64,000 nucleotides of DNA from DASTFY01 sp963829955 (GCA_963829955.1 CAWHKS010000013.1:1-64000), one strand, 5' to 3'; shown: positions 36,884 through 46,218, counted from the stretch's first letter. Made by a program: numbers and translations. The notes: generated from the sequence alone by a model not told the origin.

Positions 36884-37493
36884 CGCCGCGGGTCGCCGGT
36901 CCCCGCCGTCGTGGGCGCCCGAGGGCCACCGCCACCACCTCGGGCCTCGAGCCGCGAGAAGAGATCCTGCGCCATGCGGCCGCGCTGTTCTCCTCGAAAG
37001 GGGTGGGCGCGACCCGCCTCAGCGACATCGCAGCCTCCGTCGGCGTGTCACCGCCCGCGATCTACTACCACTTCGACAACGTCGACGCGATCGTCGAGCA
37101 GCTGCTCACCTACGTCGTCGAGGAGTCCGCGGCGTTCGCCACCGCGGCGGCGCGGGGCGCGGGACAGCGGCCGATCGCCTCCGCGCGCTCGTCGAGCAAC
37201 ACGTCGAGCGGTTGACGGCCGGGCCCTACGACGTCTGGTTCGTGGCGGGAATGTCGGACGTCGAGCGGGCGAGGTTCCCCGAGGTGTCCGGCCAGGCCAT
37301 CCGCTGGCGCGAGGCCGTCGCCGGGCTCGTCCAGGAAGGTGGCCGCGCCGGCGAGCTCCGCCCCGTCGATCCGCTGCTCGCCGTCGCCACTCTGTCCGGG
37401 CTCGTCCACGGCGCCCTCGAGCTCCGCCACCGGGGCGCCGACGTCGACGCCAGCAGCGTCGCCGACCTCGCCGTCGCCGCACTCAGCCCCTGA
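36880..37493 (+). pseudogene. TetR-family regulator, frameshifted
   Basis: The first frame has the helix-turn-helix (REEILRHAAALFSSKGVGAT, then RLSDIAASVGVSPPAIYYHF). After a frameshift near 37175 the second frame continues with DRLRALVEQHVERLTAGPYD and the C-terminal domain to a stop at 37493. All parts of a roughly 200-residue TetR protein are present, so one missing or extra base is the only defect. It is translationally coupled to the HAD gene. Confidence 0.65.
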
Positions 37494-37590
37494 GACGCGC
37501 TCGGAGACCCGAGTGGGTGGTTCGCGGGCCTGGCCGGGAACCCCGTCACAGGGACTCGTTACGGTGGAGGCCCCAACCTGAGGAGGCCAC

Positions 37591-38166
37591 ATGACCACCT
37601 TGTCGGACCGACCCAACACGGCCCTCGTCGTGATCGACGTCCAGAAGGGCGTGGTCGCCGGCGCCCACGGGCGGGATGACGTCATCAGCAACATCGGCAC
37701 CCTCGTCGACAAGGCCCGGGCCGAGGACGTTCCCGTGATCTGGGTCCAGCACAACTCCGACGATTTGCCCGAAGGCAGCGACGAGTGGCAGTACGTCGAC
37801 GAGCTCCAACGGCAGGAGTCGGAGCCGCTCGTCCACAAGTGCTACGGCGACGCCTTCGAGGACACGGACCTCGAGACCCAGCTGGCGGCCCTTGGCATCG
37901 GCCGGCTCGTGGTCACGGGCGCGCAGACGGACGAGTGCGTGCGATCGACCCTGCACGGCGCGTTCACTCGCGGCTACGACGCCATCCTCGTCGGCGACGC
38001 CCACACGACGGAGGACCTGTCCGAGTGGGGCGCTCCGCCACCGGACAAGGTGATCGCCCACACCAACCTGTACTGGTCGGCCCACTCCGCGCCGGGCCGG
38101 ACGGCCGGCGTCGTCGAGACAGCGAACGTCAGGTTCGACGCCTCGAGGGAAGCGGCCACCTCCTAG
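37591..38166 (+). CDS. Isochorismatase-fold cysteine hydrolase
   Basis: 191 residues with the family triad: Asp16 in ALVVIDVQKG, Lys83 in PLVHKCYGDAF and Cys116 in TDECVRST, plus the cis-peptide region VTGAQTDECV. Relatives hydrolyse amides such as nicotinamide, carbamates or ureides, and the substrate here is not assigned. GAGGAGG lies before the ATG. Confidence 0.85.
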   Translation: MTTLSDRPNTALVVIDVQKGVVAGAHGRDDVISNIGTLVDKARAEDVPVIWVQHNSDDLPEGSDEWQYVDELQRQESEPLVHKCYGDAFEDTDLETQLAALGIGRLVVTGAQTDECVRSTLHGAFTRGYDAILVGDAHTTEDLSEWGAPPPDKVIAHTNLYWSAHSAPGRTAGVVETANVRFDASREAATS

Positions 38167-38400
38167 CGCGGATCGCGACGTGCAGCCGCGGTGCCCGCCC
38201 GACCCCGCCGCGCTCCCAACGGTCTCCACGGGAGCTGGTTCATGCCCGTCGACATCGGTTCCGTTCGCAAGCGTGTCTCGCTTGGCGCCGGAAAGCGCAA
38301 TCTCAGGCGCACACTTCCGCTTGCAACAATCCGGCCGCCAAGTCGACCAGCCGCCTGCCTCTCGGGAGGCACGGGCCTGGGCGAGCCCGGTCGGCGCGTG

Positions 38401-39156
38401 CTACCCGACTGACGTCAACGGCGTCGTCGGGCTGGGCAACTGCGATCGGGCGTCGACGAAGGACTCCTCGGCGACCTGGCCGGCGTAGGCCTCGGGACCG
38501 AGCGTGGCGATGAGGCCGCTGGTCTGGGTCGCCATGGCCCGCAGCGCGGTCAGCTTGCGGTCGAGCTCCCAGCCGCCGAGTCGGACGTGCACGGCCAGCC
38601 GGTCCGCCGTGACGCCCACCGGCCGTTCGTCGGTCATGTACATGTCCCACTGCTCGTAGAGCTCGCCGAACTCGTCTAGGTGCTCGACCGTCGGGGCGGC
38701 GTAGAGGAGCCGGGCCGGGCGGCCGCGCTCCTCCCAGGCCTGGGTGACCCAACGGTGGACGGCGATGTGATCGGCGTGGAAGGTGATGCCTTCGGGCCCG
38801 AAGGTCAGGATCGTGTCGGGGCGCACGGCGTCGAGCAGTTCGGTCACGCAGGCCACCCCGGCGAGCTCATGATCGGAGAGGCCGCCGTCGGGAAGGCCGA
38901 GGAAGTGGTGCTCGTCGACGCCCAGGACGCTCATGGCCGCCTCGGCCTCCCAGCGGCGGACCTGACCGAGCCGTGAAGGGGGCCACGCATGAGGATCGGG
39001 GGTGCCCCGCTCCCCGGCCGTGGCCGAGACGCAGACGACGCGTTGGCCCTGGTCGCGGGCCGTAGCCATGACGCCAGCCGCCAGGTAGGTCTCGTCGTCG
39101 GGATGCGCCCAGATCGACAGGATGGTCCCCAAGGAGGCGGGATCGGTCGTGCTCAC
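38401..39156 (-). CDS. PIG-L/LmbE-family N-deacetylase
   Basis: 251 residues. IWAHPDDETYLAAG and TFHADHIAVHRW carry the zinc ligands. FLGLPDGGLSDHEL is the conserved central segment of MshB/Mca-like proteins. It is distinct from the deacetylase at 30379 in length and in the region around the second motif. GTG start. It is divergent from an acyl-CoA-dehydrogenase-like gene across a 19-bp dyad. Confidence 0.85.
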   Translation of the reverse strand: MSTTDPASLGTILSIWAHPDDETYLAAGVMATARDQGQRVVCVSATAGERGTPDPHAWPPSRLGQVRRWEAEAAMSVLGVDEHHFLGLPDGGLSDHELAGVACVTELLDAVRPDTILTFGPEGITFHADHIAVHRWVTQAWEERGRPARLLYAAPTVEHLDEFGELYEQWDMYMTDERPVGVTADRLAVHVRLGGWELDRKLTALRAMATQTSGLIATLGPEAYAGQVAEESFVDARSQLPSPTTPLTSVG

Positions 39157-39177
39157 CCCTGAAGGGTGCAGGGCGAC

Positions 39178-39238
39178 GCTCCCACGCCGCTCTCATGCGC
39201 TGTCATGCCGTGGGAGCCGATGAGAGCGCCGTGGGAGC
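39178..39238. promoter_or_regulatory. 19-bp inverted repeat in divergent promoter
   Basis: The left arm GCTCCCACGCCGCTCTCAT (39178-39196) and right arm ATGAGAGCGCCGTGGGAGC (39220-39238) are complementary at 18 of 19 positions, across 23 bp. The word GCCGTGGGAGC also repeats directly at 39207-39217 and 39228-39238. It lies exactly between two divergent starts, so it is probably an operator rather than a terminator. Confidence 0.6.
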
Positions 39239-39260
39239 GGACTGGTGCACCGTCCATGCC

Positions 39261-40460
39261 ATGAGCACCACCCTGATCATGCCCACCACGTCCGCCCACT
39301 CGGCGACCAGCCTGCCGACCGACATGCTCGAGCAGTTCCGCTCCCGGGCCGGGACGCTCGACCAGGCCAACGCCTACTTCGAGGAGGACCTGGCCGAGCT
39401 GCGGTCCTTCGGCTACCTCGCCGCCGCCGTGCCCGCCGAGTTCGGCGGGTGGGGTCTGAACCTGGCCGAACTGGCCGCCAGCCAGCGCCGCCTGGGCCGC
39501 TACGCCCCCGCGACGGCACTGGCCATGACGATGCACTCCTACTGGGTCGGCATCGCCACCGAACTGGAGCGGGCGGGCGACTCCTCCCTGCGCTGGATCT
39601 TCGACGCCGCGCTGGACGGCGAGGTCTTCGCCGCCGGCCATGCCGAGGCCGGCAACGACATCCCGGTCCTGCTCTCGACCTGCCAGGCCGAGCGCGTCGA
39701 CGGCGGTTACCTGCTGACCGGCCGCAAGCAGTTCGGCTCCAACGGGCCCGCCTGGCGCTGGCTCGGCGCCCACGCCATCGACGCCAAGGCGCCGGGAGGA
39801 CCGCAGGTCGTGCACTCCTTCGTCGACCGGAACTCCGACGGCGTGACCGTCGTGGAGACCTGGAACACCCTCGGCATGCGGCCGACGCAGAGCCACGACA
39901 CGATCCTCGACGGCGTGTTCGTGCCCGATCACCGGATCGGGCGGGTCGTCCCCGCCGGCGACGGCAGCGACGTGTTCCTCGTGGCGATGGCCATCTGGCC
40001 GCTCTCACTCATCGCTGCGGCGTACCTGGGGATCGCCGACCGAGCCCTCGAGCTCGCGACCGACAGCGCCCAGCGGAAGACGTCGATGGCGATCCCGCGC
40101 GGCGCCTATGCCTACAACCCCTTCGTGCAGCACCAGGTGGCCGAGATGTACCTGGAACTGGACGCCGCTTCGGCGACCCACGAGCGCTTCGTCGCTGACT
40201 GGGTGGCCGGTGCCGACCACGGGGACGAATGGGTCCCCAAGGTCTACGCCATGAAGTGGCGGTCGGTGGAGGCGGCGAAGCGCGTCGTCGACATCGCGCT
40301 CGATGTGTCCGGCGGCGCCAGCATGTTCACCGGCAACGAGTTGGAGCGCCTCTACCGTGACGTGCGCTGCGGCGGCTTCCACCCCGGCAACGACGCGCTG
40401 ACCCACGAGCTGGTCGGCAAGGCCGTGCTCGGGATCCTCACCGAGCAGCCGAGGTGGTAA
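39261..40460 (+). CDS. Acyl-CoA-dehydrogenase-fold flavoenzyme
   Basis: 399 residues: the N-terminal helical domain FRSRAGTLDQANAYFEEDLA, GYLAAAVPAEFGGWGLNLAE, the FAD/substrate loop (AGHAEAGNDIPVLLSTCQ) and the C-terminal DVSGGASMFTGNELERLYRD. The last motif resembles the flavin-monooxygenase/desaturase subgroup used in specialised metabolism as much as beta-oxidation enzymes. The catalytic Glu of classical dehydrogenases cannot be placed with confidence. The ATG at 39261 begins the conserved part. Confidence 0.8.
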   Translation: MSTTLIMPTTSAHSATSLPTDMLEQFRSRAGTLDQANAYFEEDLAELRSFGYLAAAVPAEFGGWGLNLAELAASQRRLGRYAPATALAMTMHSYWVGIATELERAGDSSLRWIFDAALDGEVFAAGHAEAGNDIPVLLSTCQAERVDGGYLLTGRKQFGSNGPAWRWLGAHAIDAKAPGGPQVVHSFVDRNSDGVTVVETWNTLGMRPTQSHDTILDGVFVPDHRIGRVVPAGDGSDVFLVAMAIWPLSLIAAAYLGIADRALELATDSAQRKTSMAIPRGAYAYNPFVQHQVAEMYLELDAASATHERFVADWVAGADHGDEWVPKVYAMKWRSVEAAKRVVDIALDVSGGASMFTGNELERLYRDVRCGGFHPGNDALTHELVGKAVLGILTEQPRW

Positions 40461-40478
40461 GGGGTCGCGAGACGGGCA

Positions 40479-43334
40479 TCACAGCGCCCGGAGCGCGTGC
40501 TCGACGGCGGCATCGCCGTCGAGCGCCGCTCCGGTCCGGCGCGCCGCCTCGTAGTCGGTGTCGCCGAGCGCGTCGCGCAGTCGGGCGCTGAGCTGATCGA
40601 GCGCGACGGCATCGGCGCCGAAGATGCGGTGGCCGGCTTCGGTCGTCCGTACCGCGCCCTCCAGGATCGCGGCGTCGCGATGGCGGCCCAGCCGGGACAG
40701 CAGTCCGGCGATCGAGCGCAGCATGGTCCACTGGGTCGACCACATCCCGGCCCGCCGCCAGTGGTCGATGAGCCGGCGGTAGTCGTCGGCGGCGGCGCCC
40801 GGGTCCCCGACGCGGGCGTCGATCGAAGCCTTCGAGGCCGCGGCCAGGCCGGTGATGAACGACGCGTGGGTGAGCTCGGCCAGCCGCAACGCTTCCGTGT
40901 AGCGGGCGCGGGCCTGATCGAGGTCGACCGCCAGCTCCGCCTCACCGGCGCAGTACCAGACGTACGCCGCGTACGCGGTGTGACGATCGGCGACCTCGGC
41001 GAGGAGCTGGCTGGCCAGCTCGGAGGCGGCGGGGTTGCCGGCGTAGGCGAGGGCCAGGACCTCCGACGCGGTCGACATCAGGCGCTGCCCCGGATCGGCG
41101 GAGGCGCCGTCGGCGGACCGCCGATACCAAGTCGCCGCCTCGTCGAGCCGTCCCTCGAACAGCTCGAAGCTGGCCCAGGCGGCGAGGGCGGCGGGCGAGA
41201 CGGTGTCTCCCGCCTTCTCGGCCACCTCGAGCGCGCGGGCGCTCCGGACTCCACTTTCCGCGACATCGCCCGCCATCCACGCCGCGTAGGCGGCGATCAT
41301 CCAGACATCCGACGCGACCGGGCTGTCGTCGTCCGGGTCGTGCTCGGCCACCTGCTCGGCCCACACGAGGACGTCGGGACGCAGACGGAGGAACCCGTAG
41401 TGCAGAAGGCGGCTGACCAGGCGGCCGGCGAGCTCGATGTCTCCGTGGTCGAGCGACCAGGTGAGCGCGCTGCGCAGCTCCGGCACCGCGGCATCGAAGT
41501 CGGCCAGCACGGGCCGGCCGGGCTCGAGCAGTCGCCGGTTGGCCTCTGCCACCCAATCGACCTGATACCGGGCATGGCGCTCGGCCACAGCATCCGCCCG
41601 GCCGGTGCGATCGAGCTCGTCCGCCCCGAAGGCCCGCAACGTCTCGAGCAGGACATACCGCCGTTCCGGCGCCCGCATGACCAACGACCGCTCCACCAGC
41701 CGAGCCAGCGCCTCCGCGGTGGCGCGGGGATCATGTCCGCAGACCGCGGCTGCCGCGGCGGCGTCGAACGAACCCGAGAACACCGACAGGTCCGTGAACG
41801 TCTGCTGGAGGTCCTCGTCGAGCAACCCGTACGACCACGACACGGCGGCACCGAGCGACCCGTGCCGGTCCGAGGCGCGAAATCCCGACGACAGCAACGC
41901 GAAGCGCTGGTCGAGACCCGCCGCGACCTCGCCCAGTTCGTGGGTGTGGAGGCGGGCGGCGGCCAGCTCGATGGCCAGGGGCAGGCCGTCCAGTCGCCGC
42001 GCGATCTCGACAACGCAGGCGAGCTCCGTCCCGTCGGGATCGAAGTCGGGCACGACGGCCCGTGCCCGCTCCACGAACAACTGCACGGCGGGTGCGTCGT
42101 TGTCTCCGGCGGGCAGGGCAGGCACGGTCCGGACGTGCTCGCCGCCGACCCGGAGCCGCTCACGGCTGGTGGCCACCACCCGGACGCCCGGGCAGCGGGC
42201 GAGCAGCCGATCCACGAGCTCCGCGGCCGGCTCGAGCACGTGCTCGCAGTTGTCGGCGAGGAGGACGATCTCGGCCTGACCCAGGACGTCGACGATGCGG
42301 TCGGCGAGAGGGGTGCCAGGGCGGGCGTCGATACCCAGCGCCGCGGCCACCACATCGACGGCCGAGCCCGCGCCGGATGTCGCCAGCTCGCACATGACCA
42401 CCGGCCGATCAGGGCGTCCGGCCAGGAGCCGGTGACCGACCTCGGTGAGCAACCGGGTCTTGCCGACACCACCCGGCCCGACGAGCGTCACCAGCCGACC
42501 GGCGTCGACCGCCTTGATCACCTCGGCCGCCAGATCCTCCCGGCCGACGAGCGAGGTCGCCGGCACCGGCAAGCGGCTCGCCGGTTCCCACGGGGAATCG
42601 CCGGCACCCGCCAGCAGCGCAGCATGCTGCGCCGCGAGCGCGGGTGACGGCTCGATGCCCAGCTCGTCGCCGACCAGCCGACGGAAGTCGTCGTACACCC
42701 GCAGGGCGTCCGCCTGCCGGCCCGCCGTGGCCAGCGCCGTCATCATCAACGCGCGGGGCCGCTCGCGAAGAGGCTGCTCGTCCGCGAGGACCATCAGGTC
42801 TGCCACCAGACCATCGGTGTCGCCGAGGACGAGTCGGGACTCGGCTCTCACCTCGCGGACGCGAGTCCTCAGCTCCTCGAGCCGGGCTGCCTCCGCTCGG
42901 CCGTCGTCGACCTCGTCGAGTTCGGGATAGGCGGGCCCGTTCCATCGCGCCAGCAGGGCGTCGAGCTCGGACAACGCCTTCTCGTCGGGCGTCGCTGCCG
43001 CGTCGAGCAACGACGGCAGGCGGTCCGCGTCAAGGTCAATCGCCGCAGCATCGAGGCGGTATCCGTCGCCGGCGGCCTCGATCACGCCATCGGGCAACGC
43101 GCCGCGCAAGCGGAACAGGTGGTTCTGCAGGGCCGCGACGGGCTCGGCGGGCCGCTCCGAGGGCCACAGAACCTCCACGGCGGCGTCCACCGACACCACC
43201 CGGCCCCGCCGGAGCACGAGCAGGGCCAGCAGCCTCCGCTGCAGCGTTCCCGCGGGCGTTCCATCGCGGCCATCGACGTCGACGACGCGAATCGGACCAA
43301 GGACCTCGACGCACAGACCTTCGCCGCCGGCCAC
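40479..43334 (-). CDS. AfsR/SARP-type BTAD-NB-ARC-TPR transcriptional regulator
   Basis: 951 residues. Residues 1-100 are a SARP winged helix (RRLLALLVLRRGRVVSVDAA, LWPSERPAEPV), and about 105-245 are BTAD. From about 265 an NB-ARC/STAND ATPase follows: TLVGPGGVGKTRLL, then IVLLADNCEHVLEPAAELVD, VRVVATSRERLRVGGEHV and GLPLAIELAAARLHTHEL. The C-terminal 400 residues are TPR-like helices. Proteins of this kind activate adjacent biosynthetic or adaptive genes when the ATPase is released. It is the second SARP-headed protein in 20 kb. GTG start. Confidence 0.9.
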   Translation of the reverse strand: MAGGEGLCVEVLGPIRVVDVDGRDGTPAGTLQRRLLALLVLRRGRVVSVDAAVEVLWPSERPAEPVAALQNHLFRLRGALPDGVIEAAGDGYRLDAAAIDLDADRLPSLLDAAATPDEKALSELDALLARWNGPAYPELDEVDDGRAEAARLEELRTRVREVRAESRLVLGDTDGLVADLMVLADEQPLRERPRALMMTALATAGRQADALRVYDDFRRLVGDELGIEPSPALAAQHAALLAGAGDSPWEPASRLPVPATSLVGREDLAAEVIKAVDAGRLVTLVGPGGVGKTRLLTEVGHRLLAGRPDRPVVMCELATSGAGSAVDVVAAALGIDARPGTPLADRIVDVLGQAEIVLLADNCEHVLEPAAELVDRLLARCPGVRVVATSRERLRVGGEHVRTVPALPAGDNDAPAVQLFVERARAVVPDFDPDGTELACVVEIARRLDGLPLAIELAAARLHTHELGEVAAGLDQRFALLSSGFRASDRHGSLGAAVSWSYGLLDEDLQQTFTDLSVFSGSFDAAAAAAVCGHDPRATAEALARLVERSLVMRAPERRYVLLETLRAFGADELDRTGRADAVAERHARYQVDWVAEANRRLLEPGRPVLADFDAAVPELRSALTWSLDHGDIELAGRLVSRLLHYGFLRLRPDVLVWAEQVAEHDPDDDSPVASDVWMIAAYAAWMAGDVAESGVRSARALEVAEKAGDTVSPAALAAWASFELFEGRLDEAATWYRRSADGASADPGQRLMSTASEVLALAYAGNPAASELASQLLAEVADRHTAYAAYVWYCAGEAELAVDLDQARARYTEALRLAELTHASFITGLAAASKASIDARVGDPGAAADDYRRLIDHWRRAGMWSTQWTMLRSIAGLLSRLGRHRDAAILEGAVRTTEAGHRIFGADAVALDQLSARLRDALGDTDYEAARRTGAALDGDAAVEHALRAL

Positions 43335-43393
43335 GGTCGCAGGCTAGGACGCGTACCGGGCCCCGCGGTCCCCGGTGGAGCCGTGGGCCGGGA

Positions 43394-44053
43394 TCAGTCC
43401 CGCGCTTGCCACGTGCAGATGCAGGCCTCGTTTCCCTCGGCGTCCGCGAGGACCCAGAACGCCGGCGCCCTGTCGTCCGACACGAGCCGGCCCCCGGCCG
43501 CCAGCGCGGCGGCGATGCGCTGCTCGGCGACGTCGTGGGGGACGGTCACGTCGACGTGGATGCGGTTGCGCTGCGGCCGAGCGGCGTCCATCTGCTGGAA
43601 CCAGAACGCGGGCCCGCGGCCGAAGGGATCGACGCTGTCGCCTTCCTTGCCCGCCTTGTAACCGAGCACTGCCTCCCAGAACGGCTGCACCGCGGGGATG
43701 TCGAGCGCGTCGATGGCGATCTCGAGTTGCGTCACCGCCGACGGCTCCGCGGCGAGACCGAGCTCGGCGCCGATGGCCGAGATGGTCCGGGCGAGCGCGA
43801 CGTCGCGCTCGGTGAGGCCACCCGTGTCGTGACTGGTGAGCAGGACGTGCACGCGGGGGTACGTGACCGTCAGGTCTGGGTGGTGGTTCGCCTCGTCGGC
43901 AGCCGCGCCCACCCGGGCGGCGAACTCGAGGCCCTTCGCCATCGACCCAGTGCGGAACGACGTCTGCAGCGTGCGCAGCAGCACCCGCCAGTCCCCTAGA
44001 CCCTCGCTCTCGCTGACCTGAGTCGAGGTGAGCTCGTCCTTGTTCTTCTCCAT
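43394..44053 (-). CDS. Pterin-4a-carbinolamine dehydratase fused to VOC domain
   Basis: 219 residues. The first 100 are a pterin-4a-carbinolamine dehydratase-like domain (ADEANHHPDLTVTYPRVHVL with the HH-P-D/Y catalytic region, GLTERDVALARTI). The rest is a VOC-like domain (QLEIAIDALDIPAVQPFWEA, QRNRIHVDVTVPHDVAEQRI, VLADAEGNEACICTW). The dehydratase recycles the hydroxylated pterin cofactor of aromatic amino acid hydroxylases, but free-standing copies have other roles. The ATG at 44053 was chosen at the start of the domain. No aromatic hydroxylase is seen in the window. Confidence 0.8.
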   Translation of the reverse strand: MEKNKDELTSTQVSESEGLGDWRVLLRTLQTSFRTGSMAKGLEFAARVGAAADEANHHPDLTVTYPRVHVLLTSHDTGGLTERDVALARTISAIGAELGLAAEPSAVTQLEIAIDALDIPAVQPFWEAVLGYKAGKEGDSVDPFGRGPAFWFQQMDAARPQRNRIHVDVTVPHDVAEQRIAAALAAGGRLVSDDRAPAFWVLADAEGNEACICTWQARD

Positions 44054-44092
44054 GCCGTCCACCTTGCCAAAAGATCGGGGCCGGAAACAGGG

Positions 44093-45247
44093 GTGTTGCC
44101 CGTCTATCGTCGAGCCATCCCGCAGCGCGCAGATTCCTCCCAAGGGCGCACGGAGGTCCGACACCTCACCCGCGACGAGGCTCGACGCATCGCCATCAGT
44201 GCCCAACTGCTGGACGCGGATCGGCCCGATGACCTGCTCACAGCCGTCGAGCGGCTGACCTTCCTCCAGCTCGATCCCACAGCAGTGGTCGCGCCGAGCG
44301 CGGATCTCGTCGCCTGGAGTCGGATGGGGAGCGCCTACCAGCCCGTCCAGCTGCAGCAGGCGCTCGAGCGCGACCGCACCTTGTTCGAACACCGGGCCCA
44401 GCCCGTGGAGACGGAGCCGGTCATCGCCATGGTCCGCCCCACGTCGGACCTCGGCCTGTACCTGGCTGACATGGCCGCCTGGCCGACCAGCACCCGCTCT
44501 CGCGAGTGGCTCGCCGCCAACGACGGGTTCCGCCGCCGGGTCCTGGAGCTGTTGGCCGCGTCCGGCCCGCTGTCATCGCGCGACATCCCGGACACGTCCG
44601 AGGTGCCGTGGGCGTCGTCGGGCTGGACGAACGACCGCAACGTCACGCAGATGCTCGAGTTCCTGTCGTCACGCGGAGAGGTGGCGGTCAGCGCGAGGCG
44701 AGGACGCCAGCGCATCTGGGACCTGGCCGAGCACGTCTACCCCGCGGGGACAGAGGTGCTCTCGCCTGACGTGGCCCGGGCCCGCCGTGCCGAGCGACGG
44801 CTCCGATCACTGGGCGTCGCCCGCCCGCAGGTCGTCGGCGACACCGGCGTCCCAGCGGAGATCGACAGCGTCCCGGGCCTCTGGCGCCTGGACCCCGGCG
44901 CGACAGCGGAAGGCTTCAAGGGACGCACGGCGATCCTTTCGCCGTTCGACCGGCTCATCCATGACCGTGTGCGCGCGCAGCAACTGTTCGACTTCGAGTA
45001 CACGCTCGAGATGTACAAGCCGAAGGACAAGCGCCGTTGGGGTTACTTCGCCCTGCCCGTGCTCCACCAGGATCGCCTCGTCGGGAAGGTCGACGCCGCG
45101 GCGAACCGGGACACGTCGCGCCTCGACGTGGTGGCCGTCCACCAGGACGTCCCGTTCACGCGGACGATGACCCGGGCTGTGGACGACGAGCTGGGGGCAT
45201 TGGCCGCGTGGCTCGGACTGGACGGGGTGCGCCCGCCACCAGGCTGA
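44093..45247 (+). CDS. YcaQ/AlkX-like DNA glycosylase (HTH_42 family)
   Basis: 384 residues. The family's QxD catalytic motif is present in RLTFLQLDPTAVVAPSADLV. It is followed by winged-helix units (LAASGPLSSRDIPDTS, TQMLEFLSSRGEVAVS) and FKGRTAILSPFDRLIHDRVR, all typical of YcaQ-type glycosylases that unhook interstrand crosslinks and alkylated purines. In antibiotic producers relatives give self-resistance. GTG at 44093; conservation begins about 20 residues in. Only 39 bp separate it from the divergent pterin/VOC gene. Confidence 0.85.
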   Translation: MLPVYRRAIPQRADSSQGRTEVRHLTRDEARRIAISAQLLDADRPDDLLTAVERLTFLQLDPTAVVAPSADLVAWSRMGSAYQPVQLQQALERDRTLFEHRAQPVETEPVIAMVRPTSDLGLYLADMAAWPTSTRSREWLAANDGFRRRVLELLAASGPLSSRDIPDTSEVPWASSGWTNDRNVTQMLEFLSSRGEVAVSARRGRQRIWDLAEHVYPAGTEVLSPDVARARRAERRLRSLGVARPQVVGDTGVPAEIDSVPGLWRLDPGATAEGFKGRTAILSPFDRLIHDRVRAQQLFDFEYTLEMYKPKDKRRWGYFALPVLHQDRLVGKVDAAANRDTSRLDVVAVHQDVPFTRTMTRAVDDELGALAAWLGLDGVRPPPG

Positions 45248-45249
45248 CC

Positions 45250-46218
45250 TCAGCCGTCCGCGATCGATCGGGCCGCCCGCAGTGCCTCGTCGGTCTCGGC
45301 CAGGAGTCGCGCGACGAGCGTCGCCCCGGGCGCGACGTCACGGATGACACCGGCCGACTGCCCGCTGAACGGCAGCAGGTCGTGACCGCCGCCCGAACGG
45401 ACCGCGGCGAGGAGCGCAGGACCGAGCGTCGCCGGGTCGACGCCGGCGGGATCCTGCTCGAGCTGGTCTATGAGAGGCGTTCGGAGGCATCTCGGAGCGA
45501 AGGGGGTGCCGTGCTGCGGCAACGTGAAGGGCGGCATCACCCGCTCTGAGTGCTGGACCTTCACGGCGTCGTGCGCGTCGGCGGCGACGATGCGTTCCTT
45601 CCACTCCTCGGCGATGGCCATCTCGGTCGACGCCAGGAACCGGGTCCCGAGGCTCACGCCTTGGGCGCCGAGGGCGAGCGCCGCCGCGATGCCGCGCCCG
45701 TCGCCGATGCCGCCGGCGGCGACGACTGGGACGGTGCCGGCCAGATCGACGACGGCTGGAACGAGCGCCATGGTCGACACCCATCCCGAGTTACCGCCCG
45801 CCTCGCCTCCCTGCGCAATGAGGACGTCCGCCCCCGCATCCAGCGCGAGGGTGGCGGCGTCCGTGTCCCCCACCGTCTGCATCCAGAGGATCCCCCGGTC
45901 ATGCGCGGCGGCGATGAGCTCGCCAGGGATGCCCATGTGGAACGAGATGGCGACGGGGGCGAGCTCCAGGGTGGCGTCGAACGCCGCCTCGTCGAAGGGC
46001 CGACCGGTGTGGTTGACCGCGAACGGGCGATCCGTCAATGAGCGGAGCCGCTCCCATTCGGCGGTCAGCTCGTCGACGCTGCGCACCGCCGTGCCGACGC
46101 TGCCCAACCCGCCGGCGTTCGACACCGCGGCGGCCAGGTCGATCTCGTCCCACGGGCCGAATGGCGCGAGGATGATCGGGAGATCGATCCCGAGCAGGTC
46201 GCAGACCCTTGACCGCAT
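45250..46218 (-). CDS. Nitronate monooxygenase
   Basis: 322-residue TIM barrel: LPIILAPFGPWDEIDLAAAV, DVLIAQGGEAGGNSGWVSTM, PVVAAGGIGDGRGIAAALAL and GVSLGTRFLASTEM, the FMN-binding pattern of 2-nitropropane dioxygenase-like enzymes. Members oxidise alkyl nitronates such as propionate-3-nitronate or act as other FMN oxidoreductases. It is convergent with the YcaQ-like gene two bases away. Confidence 0.85.
   Translation of the reverse strand: MRSRVCDLLGIDLPIILAPFGPWDEIDLAAAVSNAGGLGSVGTAVRSVDELTAEWERLRSLTDRPFAVNHTGRPFDEAAFDATLELAPVAISFHMGIPGELIAAAHDRGILWMQTVGDTDAATLALDAGADVLIAQGGEAGGNSGWVSTMALVPAVVDLAGTVPVVAAGGIGDGRGIAAALALGAQGVSLGTRFLASTEMAIAEEWKERIVAADAHDAVKVQHSERVMPPFTLPQHGTPFAPRCLRTPLIDQLEQDPAGVDPATLGPALLAAVRSGGGHDLLPFSGQSAGVIRDVAPGATLVARLLAETDEALRAARSIADG

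Noticed and set aside
40497..42647. A plus-strand open frame of 716 codons antisense to the SARP/NB-ARC gene
   Set aside because: No domain is recognisable, and the opposite strand encodes a complete well-conserved protein.
25167..43334. A classical antibiotic biosynthetic cluster
   Set aside because: Two SARP-type regulators are present, but there is no PKS, NRPS, terpene synthase or RiPP precursor, so only a looser tailoring-type block is proposed.
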